A stretch of DNA of 13,699 bases, taken from assembly GCA_964445305.1 (NCBI GenBank), contig CAYUKK010000196.1:1-13699 (forward strand), in the 5' to 3' direction. The notes under the pieces were generated by a model that was not told the origin of the DNA, searched no databases, and saw only the letters and a list, made by a program, of their open reading frames with translations. Origin of the DNA: CAYUKK01 sp964445305 (GTDB lineage: Bacteria; Acidobacteriota; Aminicenantia; Aminicenantales; UBA8522). Shown in pieces: positions 7,849 to 13,699 of this stretch (within the stretch, counting starts at the first letter, position 1; each line of letters begins with the position of its first letter). The position numbers were made by a program, and so were the translations under genes.

Positions 7849-7877
7849 TTGAAATGGGCGGAGGGCAAAATTAGAAT
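7849..7877 (+). promoter_or_regulatory. Sigma-70-type promoter of the parB-like/radical SAM operon
   Basis: TTGAAA (7849-7854) and TAGAAT (7872-7877) match the consensus at five of six positions each and are spaced 17 bp apart, in the 84-bp gap between divergent genes. The expected transcription start is position 7884, the A of the ATG. A GGAGGG at about 7859-7864 lies inside the promoter spacer and is about 19 bases from the ATG, so it cannot serve as a Shine-Dalgarno for a transcript starting there. I saw no comparably good promoter on the other strand for the 7799 gene. Confidence 0.65.
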
Positions 7878-7883
7878 AGACTC

Positions 7884-8843
7884 ATGAACGTGAAGACGGT
7901 TCCTCTCCGCGCCATTGACCTCGAGGACGACCGCTTCCGGACATCCTACTTCTTCCCCCTGGAAAGGCTCATCCAGTCGATAAAAAAAGTTGGGATTCTC
8001 AGCCCGCTCCGTCTTCGAGCTGGAAGAAAGGGTTGGGTCATTCTGTCTGGCTGGAAGCGCATCCTGGCCGGTGTTGAGCTTGGACTCCGCACGATTCCCG
8101 CTGTTGTCGTAACTGAAGGAGATGATGTTTCTTGTTTTATCGGGGCGATCGAGGAAAACCTGGCCACACGCGAAGTCTATCTTCTTGAGAAGTCCATTGC
8201 TCTTTCAAGACTGGAGCGTTTCGGTCTCCAAAGAGAGAGGTTAATCCGGGAATTCATGCCCTGGCTTGGCCTTCCAGCCACGGTCGCCCACCTCGAAGTT
8301 TTCCTCAGCCTCGCCCGCTCCGATGATGGAACGAAAAGCTTTGTCGCTCAGAAAAACCCGCCCCTTCAGCTCCTCGAGGACCTCCTCCGCTTGAAGCCTG
8401 CCGACAGGAAACGCGTTTTGCCTTTTCTCCGGCCGCTCGGTCAGAATAAGCAGAAAGAGCTCCTCTCCGACCTTCTTGCGGTCAGCCTTCGTGAGAATGC
8501 TTCCGTTAGCCGGGTGTTGGCTTCAGTTTCTGCTGCCTCGGGTATCGCCAGGAAAAACTTAACTCTTCAAGAAAAAGCAGAGAGATGGAGAGATGAGCTG
8601 CGGCGGCGGAGGTATCCTCGCCTCTCTCGAGCGCGAGCTGCCTTCGCCGCGGCCCGAAAGCGTCTCGCTTTGCCCGAATCGATTCTCATCGAGCCTGACC
8701 CAACCTTTGAGGAGCCGGCTCTTACCGTTTCGTTTCGCTTCGAGACGAGCGAAGAATTCCGGGAGTGTCTGAGCAGACTCGAGGCGGTCGCCGAGAAAGA
8801 TTGTCTCGCTTCTTTGCTCAGCGCCATGAGAGAAAAAAGCTGA
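7884..8843 (+). CDS. ParB N-terminal domain protein (diverged ParB/Spo0J-like)
   Basis: The first ~120 of 319 residues follow the ParB/sulfiredoxin-like fold: an entry strand and RFRTSY, LIQSIKKVGILSPLRLR (29-45), then SGWKRILAGVELGLRTIPAVVV (55-76) in the place of the usual G-E-R-R-x-R-A nucleotide-binding box, and IEENLATR (89-96) in the place of the E-N-x-x-R box. Both boxes are recognisable but altered (Trp57-Lys58 replace Glu-Arg, and one residue is inserted before Arg96). A helical segment (RLIREFMPWLGLPATVAHLEVFLSL, about 115-145) resembles the ParB helix-turn-helix region. The rest is charged and helical and I do not recognise it. There is no parA next door, so chromosome partitioning is unlikely. 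It is probably co-transcribed with the radical SAM gene 8 bases downstream, which suggests a joint DNA- or nucleotide-linked role (inference). Confidence 0.72.
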   Translation: MNVKTVPLRAIDLEDDRFRTSYFFPLERLIQSIKKVGILSPLRLRAGRKGWVILSGWKRILAGVELGLRTIPAVVVTEGDDVSCFIGAIEENLATREVYLLEKSIALSRLERFGLQRERLIREFMPWLGLPATVAHLEVFLSLARSDDGTKSFVAQKNPPLQLLEDLLRLKPADRKRVLPFLRPLGQNKQKELLSDLLAVSLRENASVSRVLASVSAASGIARKNLTLQEKAERWRDELRRRRYPRLSRARAAFAAARKRLALPESILIEPDPTFEEPALTVSFRFETSEEFRECLSRLEAVAEKDCLASLLSAMREKS

Positions 8844-8851
8844 GCGGAGCC

Positions 8852-9952
8852 ATGGCCTTCAAGCCGCACAGAATTTTTGTGGACAAGAGCGCCCTCCGTT
8901 TTCCACTGACGAAGCAGATTCTGGGCCGTTTATCTGATGTCCCTGTCGAGGTGATGGCGCAGCCAAAACATCTCGATGAGGCCATAGCCATTTTTCGCGA
9001 CCCCATCGGGGAAGGAAAAAAAATTCTCTTGCTCACCCGCCGGAAGGGCGCTTTTGTCAAACCCTGCCCTTGCACTCCCCACTACATTGGCTGCAATTAT
9101 TTTGTCATTAACGCTGTTTTGAACTGTCCCCTGGATTGTTCCTACTGCATCCTTCAGCTTTATCTCACCAGCCCGTGGATAACGGTTTATGTCAACCTTG
9201 AGGACCTCTGGAAAGAGCTTGACCGGGTTATAGGCCGGGGGGGAGGACGTTTTCGGCGGGTTGGAACCGGCGAGCTCGGCGATTCTTTAGCTCTTGACCC
9301 GCTCCTGAGATCAGCCCGGGATTTCATTGCCTATTTCCGACGGAGACCCCATATCCTTTTTGAGCTGAAAACGAAAACCGCCCATGTCGAGGCTATCCTG
9401 AGGGGTGAACCGGCCGAAAACGTGGTCCTCTCCTGGTCTTTGAACTCCGCCGAGGTCGCCCGCGAGGAGGAGGCTGATGCGCCGCCCGTGGAAGAGCGCC
9501 TGGAAGCCGCCCAAGAAGCTGTGGCCAGGGGATTCCCGGTGGGTTTCCATTTTGACCCACTCATCAATTACCCGGGCTGGGAAGAGGGCTACTTAGGAGT
9601 GATCGATCGGCTCCTCCACCGTATCCCTGTATCCCGCATCCGCTGGGTTAGCCTCGGTTGCCTCCGCTTTCCGCCGGCTCTGGCATCGGTTATCGCCAAC
9701 CGGTTTCCCCGGACGAAAATCCTGACCGGTGAGCTTGTCCCTGGCCGGGATGGCAAGCTGCGCTACTTCAAGCCCATTCGCCTGGAGATGTACCGGAAAA
9801 TCGTTTGCTTCCTCCGACGAGCGGGAGGGAAGAAGATTCCTCTTTATTTTTGTATGGAAGATGAAGAAATCTGGCGAGAAGTTTTGGGACTCTCACCGGG
9901 GGGAAAGGAGGACGTTGAGCGCCTCCTCTCGCCCCGGCTTGAAGCCCGTTAG
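8852..9952 (+). CDS. Radical SAM protein, spore photoproduct lyase-like family
   Basis: The 366-residue protein has a CX3CX2C radical SAM motif at Cys92, Cys96 and Cys99 (NCPLDCSYCILQ), which would bind the 4Fe-4S cluster that cleaves S-adenosylmethionine. The overall layout (DKSALRFPLTKQIL near the N terminus, LLTRRKGAFVKPCPCT, VGTGELGDSLALD, FELKTKTAHVEAIL, VVLSWSLNS, GFPVGFHFDPLINY) is that of the SplB/DNA repair photolyase-like family. Extra cysteines 72, 74 and 81 precede the cluster motif. True spore photoproduct lyases need a tyrosine right after the last cluster cysteine and a hydrogen-donor cysteine about 43 residues later; here the first is Ile100 and I find no cysteine in the expected interval. 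The substrate may therefore differ. The ATG at 8852 is 8 bases past the parB-like stop, with GGAG close by. Confidence 0.8.
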   Translation: MAFKPHRIFVDKSALRFPLTKQILGRLSDVPVEVMAQPKHLDEAIAIFRDPIGEGKKILLLTRRKGAFVKPCPCTPHYIGCNYFVINAVLNCPLDCSYCILQLYLTSPWITVYVNLEDLWKELDRVIGRGGGRFRRVGTGELGDSLALDPLLRSARDFIAYFRRRPHILFELKTKTAHVEAILRGEPAENVVLSWSLNSAEVAREEEADAPPVEERLEAAQEAVARGFPVGFHFDPLINYPGWEEGYLGVIDRLLHRIPVSRIRWVSLGCLRFPPALASVIANRFPRTKILTGELVPGRDGKLRYFKPIRLEMYRKIVCFLRRAGGKKIPLYFCMEDEEIWREVLGLSPGGKEDVERLLSPRLEAR

Positions 9953-9955
9953 GAG

Positions 9956-10384
9956 CTAAGTGGACTTTTCGGTCTTGACCTCTGTGATGATGCCTATGTC
10001 CTCGATCCCCGCTTCTTTGACCACGTCGAAAATTCCTCCCGGCTCGACCAACTTCCCGTACTCGACATCCGAATCGATCTTAACGTAGAGCTTCTTGTCA
10101 CTGGCGGTGAGAAAAGCTTCCTCGAGCAAGGTCTGGAGGGTTTCCATAGTCGCCTGATCCTGATTGACGAACATCGTGCCGTCCCTCCGAATAGCCAGCA
10201 CGACCTCGGGGTTGTCCGGCATGTTGATGGTGTTCAGAGCAGGAGGCAACCGGACATCCACGCCCTTCTGCACGAGGGGAGTGACGACCATGAAGATGAT
10301 GAGAAGGACGAGAAGGACATCGCAGAGGGGAACGACGTTGGGCTCGGACTTGATCTTTTCCGGGCCGCCGATTGATATGGCCAT
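9956..10384 (-). CDS. exbD: Biopolymer transport protein ExbD (TolR family)
   Basis: ExbD is the single-pass inner-membrane partner of ExbB; together they use the proton gradient to energise TonB. The 142-residue product has a short cytoplasmic N terminus, one membrane helix (about 17-37, NVVPLCDVLLVLLIIFMVV) with the essential proton-path Asp22, and a periplasmic domain ending in FDVVKEAGIEDIGIITE, typical of the ExbD/TolR fold. The length matches the family (about 140). The ATG has a GAGGG seven to eight bases upstream. It lies 74 bases after exbB and is the last gene of tonB-exbB-exbD. It converges on the radical SAM gene with only three bases between the stops. TolR is the main alternative, but the neighbouring tonB favours ExbD. 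Confidence 0.92.
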   Translation of the reverse strand: MAISIGGPEKIKSEPNVVPLCDVLLVLLIIFMVVTPLVQKGVDVRLPPALNTINMPDNPEVVLAIRRDGTMFVNQDQATMETLQTLLEEAFLTASDKKLYVKIDSDVEYGKLVEPGGIFDVVKEAGIEDIGIITEVKTEKST

Positions 10385-10401
10385 TTTATCCCTCGCATTC
10401 T

Positions 10402-10430
10402 CCAGGCGGAAGCGCCGCGCCCCAGCCTGG
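10402..10430. repeat. Inverted repeat between exbB and exbD
   Basis: CCAGGC (10402-10407) and GCCTGG (10425-10430) form a six-base-pair stem. Two further G-C pairs extend it if one A is bulged, enclosing a short G+C-rich loop. It fills part of the 74-base exbB-exbD gap, the longest intercistronic space within the tonB operon. No run of T follows on the transcribed strand, so it is more likely an mRNA-stability or attenuation hairpin than a strong terminator. Function is inferred only. Confidence 0.4.
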
Positions 10431-10458
10431 ACTTGTGGGTTTGTCCTTTAGGTCAGGC

Positions 10459-11133
10459 TCAGCCTTCTTGCTTTCTGATGAAGAAATCGACGATCTGGGA
10501 TGTCGTGTTGGACATCTCGGCGTCGTAGACGTCGATTCTTGTGTTCAAGAAGTTGTAGCACCAGAGAGCGATGACGGCCACACCGATGCCGAAGGCTGTA
10601 GTTACCAGAGCCTCCGCAATGCCAGAGGCAACAGCGCCGATTCCGCCGGAGCCGGTGAGGGCCATGCCGCGGAAAGCGTTGATAATGCCGGCGATTGTCC
10701 CGAACAGCCCAATGAAGGGCGCTGAAGTGGCGATCGTCGCCAGCGTGTTCAGGCCTCTCTTGAGCTCCTGGGTGAAGATGGTCGCAGCGCGCTCACACCC
10801 CCGCTGCGCCGTCTCAATCTGCTCCTCGAGAGAAAGGTTGGCTTCTTTGCCATCCAGGAATTCCCGGATCCCGGCTGCCGTCACGCGAGCCAAATGGCTT
10901 CCCTTATTTTCCTTTTTGGATGAAAGAGCCAGCGCTTCGCTGATCTGTCCCCTCTTGAGCAAGTCGGCGAGTTTCGGCGCTACTTGCTTGGATTTGGTGC
11001 GTGCCCGGGCGAAGACGAGTTGTCTCTCGATGAAGAGGTAGAGCGAGATGATGGAAAGACCAATGAGGATGATAGCGACACCTTTAGCTACAGCACCCAT
11101 AGCCTGCCACATTTCGATCAGCCCAAATTGCAT
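10459..11133 (-). CDS. exbB: Biopolymer transport protein ExbB (MotA/TolQ/ExbB proton channel)
   Basis: ExbB forms the pentameric inner-membrane proton channel that with ExbD drives TonB. The 224-residue product has three membrane segments at about 18-35, 131-155 and 168-196, with a large cytoplasmic stretch between the first two. The family core is clear: TSAPFIGLFGTIAGIINAF, GSGGIGAVASGIAEALVTTAFG (with Glu174 and Thr179 at the channel-lining positions) and the following helix. The size is that of ExbB/TolQ. A strong Shine-Dalgarno precedes the ATG. The gene starts 44 bases after tonB ends and is followed by exbD. TolQ is the near relative, but no tolA, tolB or pal is nearby. Confidence 0.92.
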   Translation of the reverse strand: MQFGLIEMWQAMGAVAKGVAIILIGLSIISLYLFIERQLVFARARTKSKQVAPKLADLLKRGQISEALALSSKKENKGSHLARVTAAGIREFLDGKEANLSLEEQIETAQRGCERAATIFTQELKRGLNTLATIATSAPFIGLFGTIAGIINAFRGMALTGSGGIGAVASGIAEALVTTAFGIGVAVIALWCYNFLNTRIDVYDAEMSNTTSQIVDFFIRKQEG

Positions 11134-11141
11134 GTCCTAAA

Positions 11142-11148
11142 CCTCCTT
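11142..11148 (-). promoter_or_regulatory. Strong ribosome binding site of exbB
   Basis: On the minus strand AAGGAGG lies eight bases before the exbB ATG, a near-perfect anti-16S match. It fixes the exbB start and contrasts with uppS and the parB-like gene, which lack any such site. Confidence 0.85.
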
Positions 11149-11177
11149 TTAAAGATCGAAAGCCATGAACTAGCTTT

Positions 11178-11954
11178 TTATTTCAACTGGAATCTTACCG
11201 TAACGGTAAAGATAACGCCGCGGGGCCGTCCGTTGATGATCATGGGTTCGTAGACCCATTGCCGCACGGCGTCAATCGCGGCCTGGTCGAGAAGAGGAAT
11301 CGAGCGCAGCACCTTGACGTTCTGGACTCGGCCGTAAATGTCGGTCGTCGCCTCGATGATGACGACTCCCTCGACTCTGGCCTGGCGAGCGATTTCTGGA
11401 TAGATGGGTTCCACTTTCTTAATGAGTTTGGGGGGCTTGATTTCGCCGATAGCTCGGACCGGCGCCTCGATTTCTCCGACGACACCGCCGAGGACGCCGC
11501 CAACAACACCGCCGAGGACACCGCCGACAACACCGCCTTCAACTCCACCCTCAACACCACCTTCGACGCCGAAATCAGAAATCTGCTCTTCGGCGATTTC
11601 TTCAGGAATCTCTACCGGGGCGACTAACTTGCCGGCTTCGACGGTTGATTGAGCCTGAACAGGCTTAATCCGCGTTTTAGCCTGAGAGCTGGACCGCTTC
11701 TTAGCCGGCGGCGGAGGAGGAGGCGGCGGCGGGGGCGGAGGAGCAAGAAATGCGCTATAAACCTGAACTTCGGGCAGACTCCCTGTCGAAAGGAGCGGGA
11801 TGACGACGAGGGCGGCGATGAGCGCAGCATGAACAATAATAGCCACAGGCAAAGCGAAGGCCCGCCGGGCTGTCTGTTTTTCGCCGATAAAAAAGGAATC
11901 CTTGAAGAGGTCAGGGATTTCGCTTCTTTTTTGAGGTTTTGTTTTTTCGGCCAT
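11178..11954 (-). CDS. tonB: Energy transducer TonB
   Basis: TonB spans the periplasm and passes energy from ExbB-ExbD to outer-membrane receptors. The 258-residue product has a cytoplasmic N terminus of about 34 residues, one membrane helix (about 35-55), a run of 12 prolines (72-83) and a basic segment. An eight-fold Gly-Val tetrapeptide repeat follows (129-160), and then the TonB C-terminal domain (about 173-258) with IKKVEPIYPEIARQARVEG, VEGVVIIEATTDIYGRV and AAIDAVRQWVYEP. The start is the ATG at 11954: GAGG lies seven bases upstream, and a longer frame opening with TTG at 12026 would begin inside the -35 box. The long N-terminal tail before the helix is larger than in E. coli TonB. No receptor gene is in the window, so the cargo is unknown. 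Confidence 0.93.
   Translation of the reverse strand: MAEKTKPQKRSEIPDLFKDSFFIGEKQTARRAFALPVAIIVHAALIAALVVIPLLSTGSLPEVQVYSAFLAPPPPPPPPPPPPAKKRSSSQAKTRIKPVQAQSTVEAGKLVAPVEIPEEIAEEQISDFGVEGGVEGGVEGGVVGGVLGGVVGGVLGGVVGEIEAPVRAIGEIKPPKLIKKVEPIYPEIARQARVEGVVIIEATTDIYGRVQNVKVLRSIPLLDQAAIDAVRQWVYEPMIINGRPRGVIFTVTVRFQLK
11475..11570 (-). repeat. Eight 12-bp tandem repeats in tonB encoding GV[E/V/L]G units
   Basis: Eight consecutive 12-base units encode Gly-Val-X-Gly with X = Glu (three copies), then Val or Leu alternating (five copies). The units are degenerate at third positions, so the array looks old rather than freshly expanded. It sits between the poly-proline run and the C-terminal domain, in the part of TonB that extends through the periplasm. 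Confidence 0.85.
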
Positions 11955-11997
11955 TTTCTTACCTCTATCCCAGGAGTTTCGGGTTATCCAAACATAA

Positions 11998-12026
11998 AGT
12001 ATAAAAGAAAAAAATTTTTTTGACAA
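11998..12026 (-). promoter_or_regulatory. Promoter of tonB-exbB-exbD
   Basis: Read on the minus strand, TTGTCA (12026-12021) and TATACT (12003-11998) are each one base off consensus and 17 bp apart. The spacer is nearly all A and T, with an A-tract followed by a T-tract, which often means curved DNA. The predicted start near 11991 gives a leader of about 37 bases holding the tonB Shine-Dalgarno. It lies in the 86-bp gap after secF, so tonB-exbB-exbD can be expressed apart from secDF. Confidence 0.7.
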
Positions 12027-12031
12027 GTCAA
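12020..12031. repeat. Inverted repeat overlapping the tonB -35 box
   Basis: TTGAC and GTCAA arms flank a two-base centre and cover the -35 hexamer of the tonB promoter. A palindrome at this place could be a repressor operator, for example for metal-responsive control, but it is short and does not match a Fur box by eye. Confidence 0.3.
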
Positions 12032-12040
12032 GGGGCGCAT

Positions 12041-13198
12041 TTATTTTAAACCCTTCCTCGTTTTGAAGATTTTTTGCCAGAAATAGACGAGGACGCAGGA
12101 CTGGTAAATGGAGGAATAAGTTCCAACGATGATCCCGATGATCAAGATGAAAGCGAAATCATTGATGACTTGCCCGCCGAAAATGAAAAGGGCTACGACG
12201 GTGAGGAGCGTCGTTCCGGAAGTGATGATGGTCCGGCTCAACGTCTGGTTGATGCTAACGTTGAGAACCCTCTCGAGAGGGCCTTTCCGCATCAGCTTGA
12301 GGTTATCCCGGACCCGGTCGAAGATGACGATGGTATCGTTAAGGGAGTACCCGACAATGGTTAGGATTCCGGCGATGACGGGGAGGTTGATCTCTCGGTT
12401 TGTAGCCGAGAAGATTCCCAAGGTGATGACAACATCATGAAAGAGCGTAATAACAGCCGCGACTCCGTAGGCTAATTTAAATCGAAGGCCGATATAGACG
12501 AGCATCCCGAGAAGAGCCCAGATCGTCGCCTGGGTCGCTTTGCTTCTCAGGTCTTTGCCAACCTGGGGGCCAACTGTCTCCCGGCTCAAAACGGTCAGAC
12601 GGCCAAGAAAAGTCTTCTCCCGGAGACGAGAAATGACATCCTCCCCCAATCCAAGAGCGACTAACTCAGAAAAATCGCCGATGATGCCTTTTTCAACCCG
12701 ATAATCGATGATTCGCTGAGCGATTTCTTCAGCTTTATCCGGGATCGCAGGCTCAAGCAGAAAGGCCAGAGATTTGACGTTCAGGCTGTTCAAATCCTCG
12801 AGGCCGCGCTCGCGGGCTTCTTTTTCCTCAGCTTCTCTCAAGGTCTCGAGAACTCGGTTGGCCAAAATTTCGTGGGCTTCGAGGCCCGATTCTTCTTCGC
12901 CTTTGGCGGGGGGTTGCAACGTCCGGATGAGGAATTCCCGGCTTTCTTTGCCGACTTCCTGAATTCGGCTATTCCCCAGTCCCACTTGGCTTAATGACCC
13001 CCGGACTTCAGAAATAGACACCGGATTCCTGAACATGATGCGGAGCAGAGTGCCACCAGCAAAATCGACGCCGTAGTTCAATCCTTTGTGGACGAAAATA
13101 TTCACCAGGCTGGCGACGATGATGATTCCAGACAGAAGAAAAGCGAAGTACTTTAGCTTCATAAAGTTGAAATGCGTGTCTTTGAATACCTGGATCAT
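12041..13198 (-). CDS. secF: Protein translocase subunit SecF
   Basis: SecF works with SecD as a proton-driven motor that pulls preproteins out of the SecYEG channel on the periplasmic side. The 385-residue product has the first membrane helix (about 17-36), the GVDFAGGT motif (43-50), VGPQVGKDL (209-217), and five C-terminal helices with Asp255 (LFHDVVIT) and IVGYSLNDTIVIFDRVRDN (281-299), the SecF signature. It is about 60 residues longer than E. coli SecF (323). The extra length lies in the first periplasmic domain, about residues 96-203, and includes a helix-hairpin-helix-like segment. The ATG directly follows the secD stop (TAGATG), so translation is coupled. Confidence 0.94.
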   Translation of the reverse strand: MIQVFKDTHFNFMKLKYFAFLLSGIIIVASLVNIFVHKGLNYGVDFAGGTLLRIMFRNPVSISEVRGSLSQVGLGNSRIQEVGKESREFLIRTLQPPAKGEEESGLEAHEILANRVLETLREAEEKEARERGLEDLNSLNVKSLAFLLEPAIPDKAEEIAQRIIDYRVEKGIIGDFSELVALGLGEDVISRLREKTFLGRLTVLSRETVGPQVGKDLRSKATQATIWALLGMLVYIGLRFKLAYGVAAVITLFHDVVITLGIFSATNREINLPVIAGILTIVGYSLNDTIVIFDRVRDNLKLMRKGPLERVLNVSINQTLSRTIITSGTTLLTVVALFIFGGQVINDFAFILIIGIIVGTYSSIYQSCVLVYFWQKIFKTRKGLK

Positions 13199-13699
13199 CT
13201 AAATGCTCAACCTCGTCAGCCTTTTTTTCTTGGCCGCAATGCCATCAAAAATCAGCCGGGACACAAAAACGGCTGTAAACATGCTGGCGCAGATGCCGAT
13301 GATGAGGGTGATAGCGAAGCCCTTGATGGGTCCAGTTCCGAACTGAAAGAGAAAAACAGCAGCGATGATGGTCGTGATGTTGGCGTCCAGGATTGTCCGG
13401 AAAGCTCGGGAGAAGCCGGTGGCGATCGAGCTGAGCACACTCTTTCCCGCCCGGAGCTCTTCCCGGATGCGCTCGAAGACAAGGACGTTGGCGTCGACGG
13501 CCATGCCGATGGTCAGGATGACGCCAGCAATGCCGGGCAGGGTTAAGGTCGCTTTGAAATAGCTCAAGGCGCCAGCCAGGATAATGATGTTGAGAATGAG
13601 GGCGGTGATGGCGTTAGCACCGGAGAGACGGTAATAAAAAATCATAAACCCCATAACCAGGAGAAGGGCGACCACGCAGGAAATCAGTCCTTTCCGCAC
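13199..13699 (-). CDS. secD: Protein translocase subunit SecD, C-terminal part (5' end outside the window)
   Basis: The frame runs off the right edge, leaving the last 166 residues of SecD, the larger partner of SecF in the Sec accessory motor. The fragment covers the membrane domain: it begins near the second helix (VMGFMIFYYRLSG) and contains TLPGIAGVILTIGMAVDANV followed by ERIREELRAGKS. Then come DANITTIIAA and GTGPIKGFAITLIIGICASM, all strongly matching SecD, and a basic tail ending LTRLSI. The first helix and the large periplasmic domain are off-window. A GTG at the very edge is internal, not a start. The stop TAG abuts the secF ATG. Confidence 0.95.
   Translation of the reverse strand: MRKGLISCVVALLLVMGFMIFYYRLSGANAITALILNIIILAGALSYFKATLTLPGIAGVILTIGMAVDANVLVFERIREELRAGKSVLSSIATGFSRAFRTILDANITTIIAAVFLFQFGTGPIKGFAITLIIGICASMFTAVFVSRLIFDGIAAKKKRLTRLSI

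Noticed and set aside
7800..7883. Divergent leftward promoter for the 7799 gene
   Set aside because: Candidate hexamers such as TTGATT with TTTGAT match the consensus poorly; I could not support one.
7884..8843. Reading the ParB-like gene as a chromosome or plasmid partition locus
   Set aside because: No parA is adjacent, there is no parS-like palindrome that I could see, and the nucleotide boxes are altered.
8852..9952. Calling this gene splB and inferring an endospore former
   Set aside because: Key SPL residues appear to be missing, the envelope genes point to a diderm, and no other sporulation gene is present.
12020..12025. Plus-strand TTGACA, a perfect -35-like hexamer
   Set aside because: There is no matching -10 and no plus-strand gene downstream; it is one arm of the palindrome over the minus-strand promoter.
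11955..12026. TTG-initiated 24-residue extension of TonB
   Set aside because: The extension would start within the -35 box of the tonB promoter, while the ATG at 11954 has a well-placed Shine-Dalgarno.

Overview
The window looks like chromosomal DNA of a Gram-negative (diderm) bacterium with a G+C content judged by eye in the mid-fifties percent. The diderm reading rests on a TonB-ExbB-ExbD set, an RseP-type protease and the MEP (DXP) route of isoprenoid synthesis. The Gly-Val-rich TonB linker and the enlarged SecF periplasmic domain remind me of Acidobacteriota, possibly Aminicenantes. That placement is an impression, with no marker gene behind it. Coding density is very high, no stretch over 100 bases lacks a gene, and I saw no rRNA, tRNA, CRISPR array or insertion sequence.

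Layout. (1) Positions 1-6116, plus strand: a tightly packed operon uppS-cdsA-dxr-rseP-ispG-larE behind a perfect sigma-70-type promoter. Dxr and IspG make isoprenoid precursors, UppS turns them into the undecaprenyl carrier for wall and O-antigen sugars, CdsA makes CDP-diacylglycerol for phospholipids, and RseP is a site-2 envelope protease. The block is therefore an envelope-lipid operon, ended by a LarE-type sulfur transferase with no obvious link to it. (2) Positions 7799-6106, minus strand: a two-gene unit, a nucleoside phosphorylase-fold protein followed by a glyoxylate/hydroxypyruvate reductase-like dehydrogenase, with a 4-base overlap. (3) Positions 7849-9952, plus strand: its own promoter drives a diverged ParB-domain protein and a radical SAM protein of the spore-photoproduct-lyase-like family. 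This is the most likely place for an undescribed system. (4) Positions 13699-9956, minus strand: the end of secD, then secF, then a separately promoted tonB-exbB-exbD energy-transduction operon.

Three promoters stand out, all with 17-bp spacers. In two of them (uppS and the parB-like gene) the start codon falls exactly where transcription should begin, which predicts leaderless mRNAs. The third (tonB) has a short leader with a Shine-Dalgarno sequence. Genes on opposite strands converge twice, with an 11-bp overlap and a 3-bp gap, and neither place has room for a normal terminator. All functional calls come from reading motifs by eye; no database search was run.
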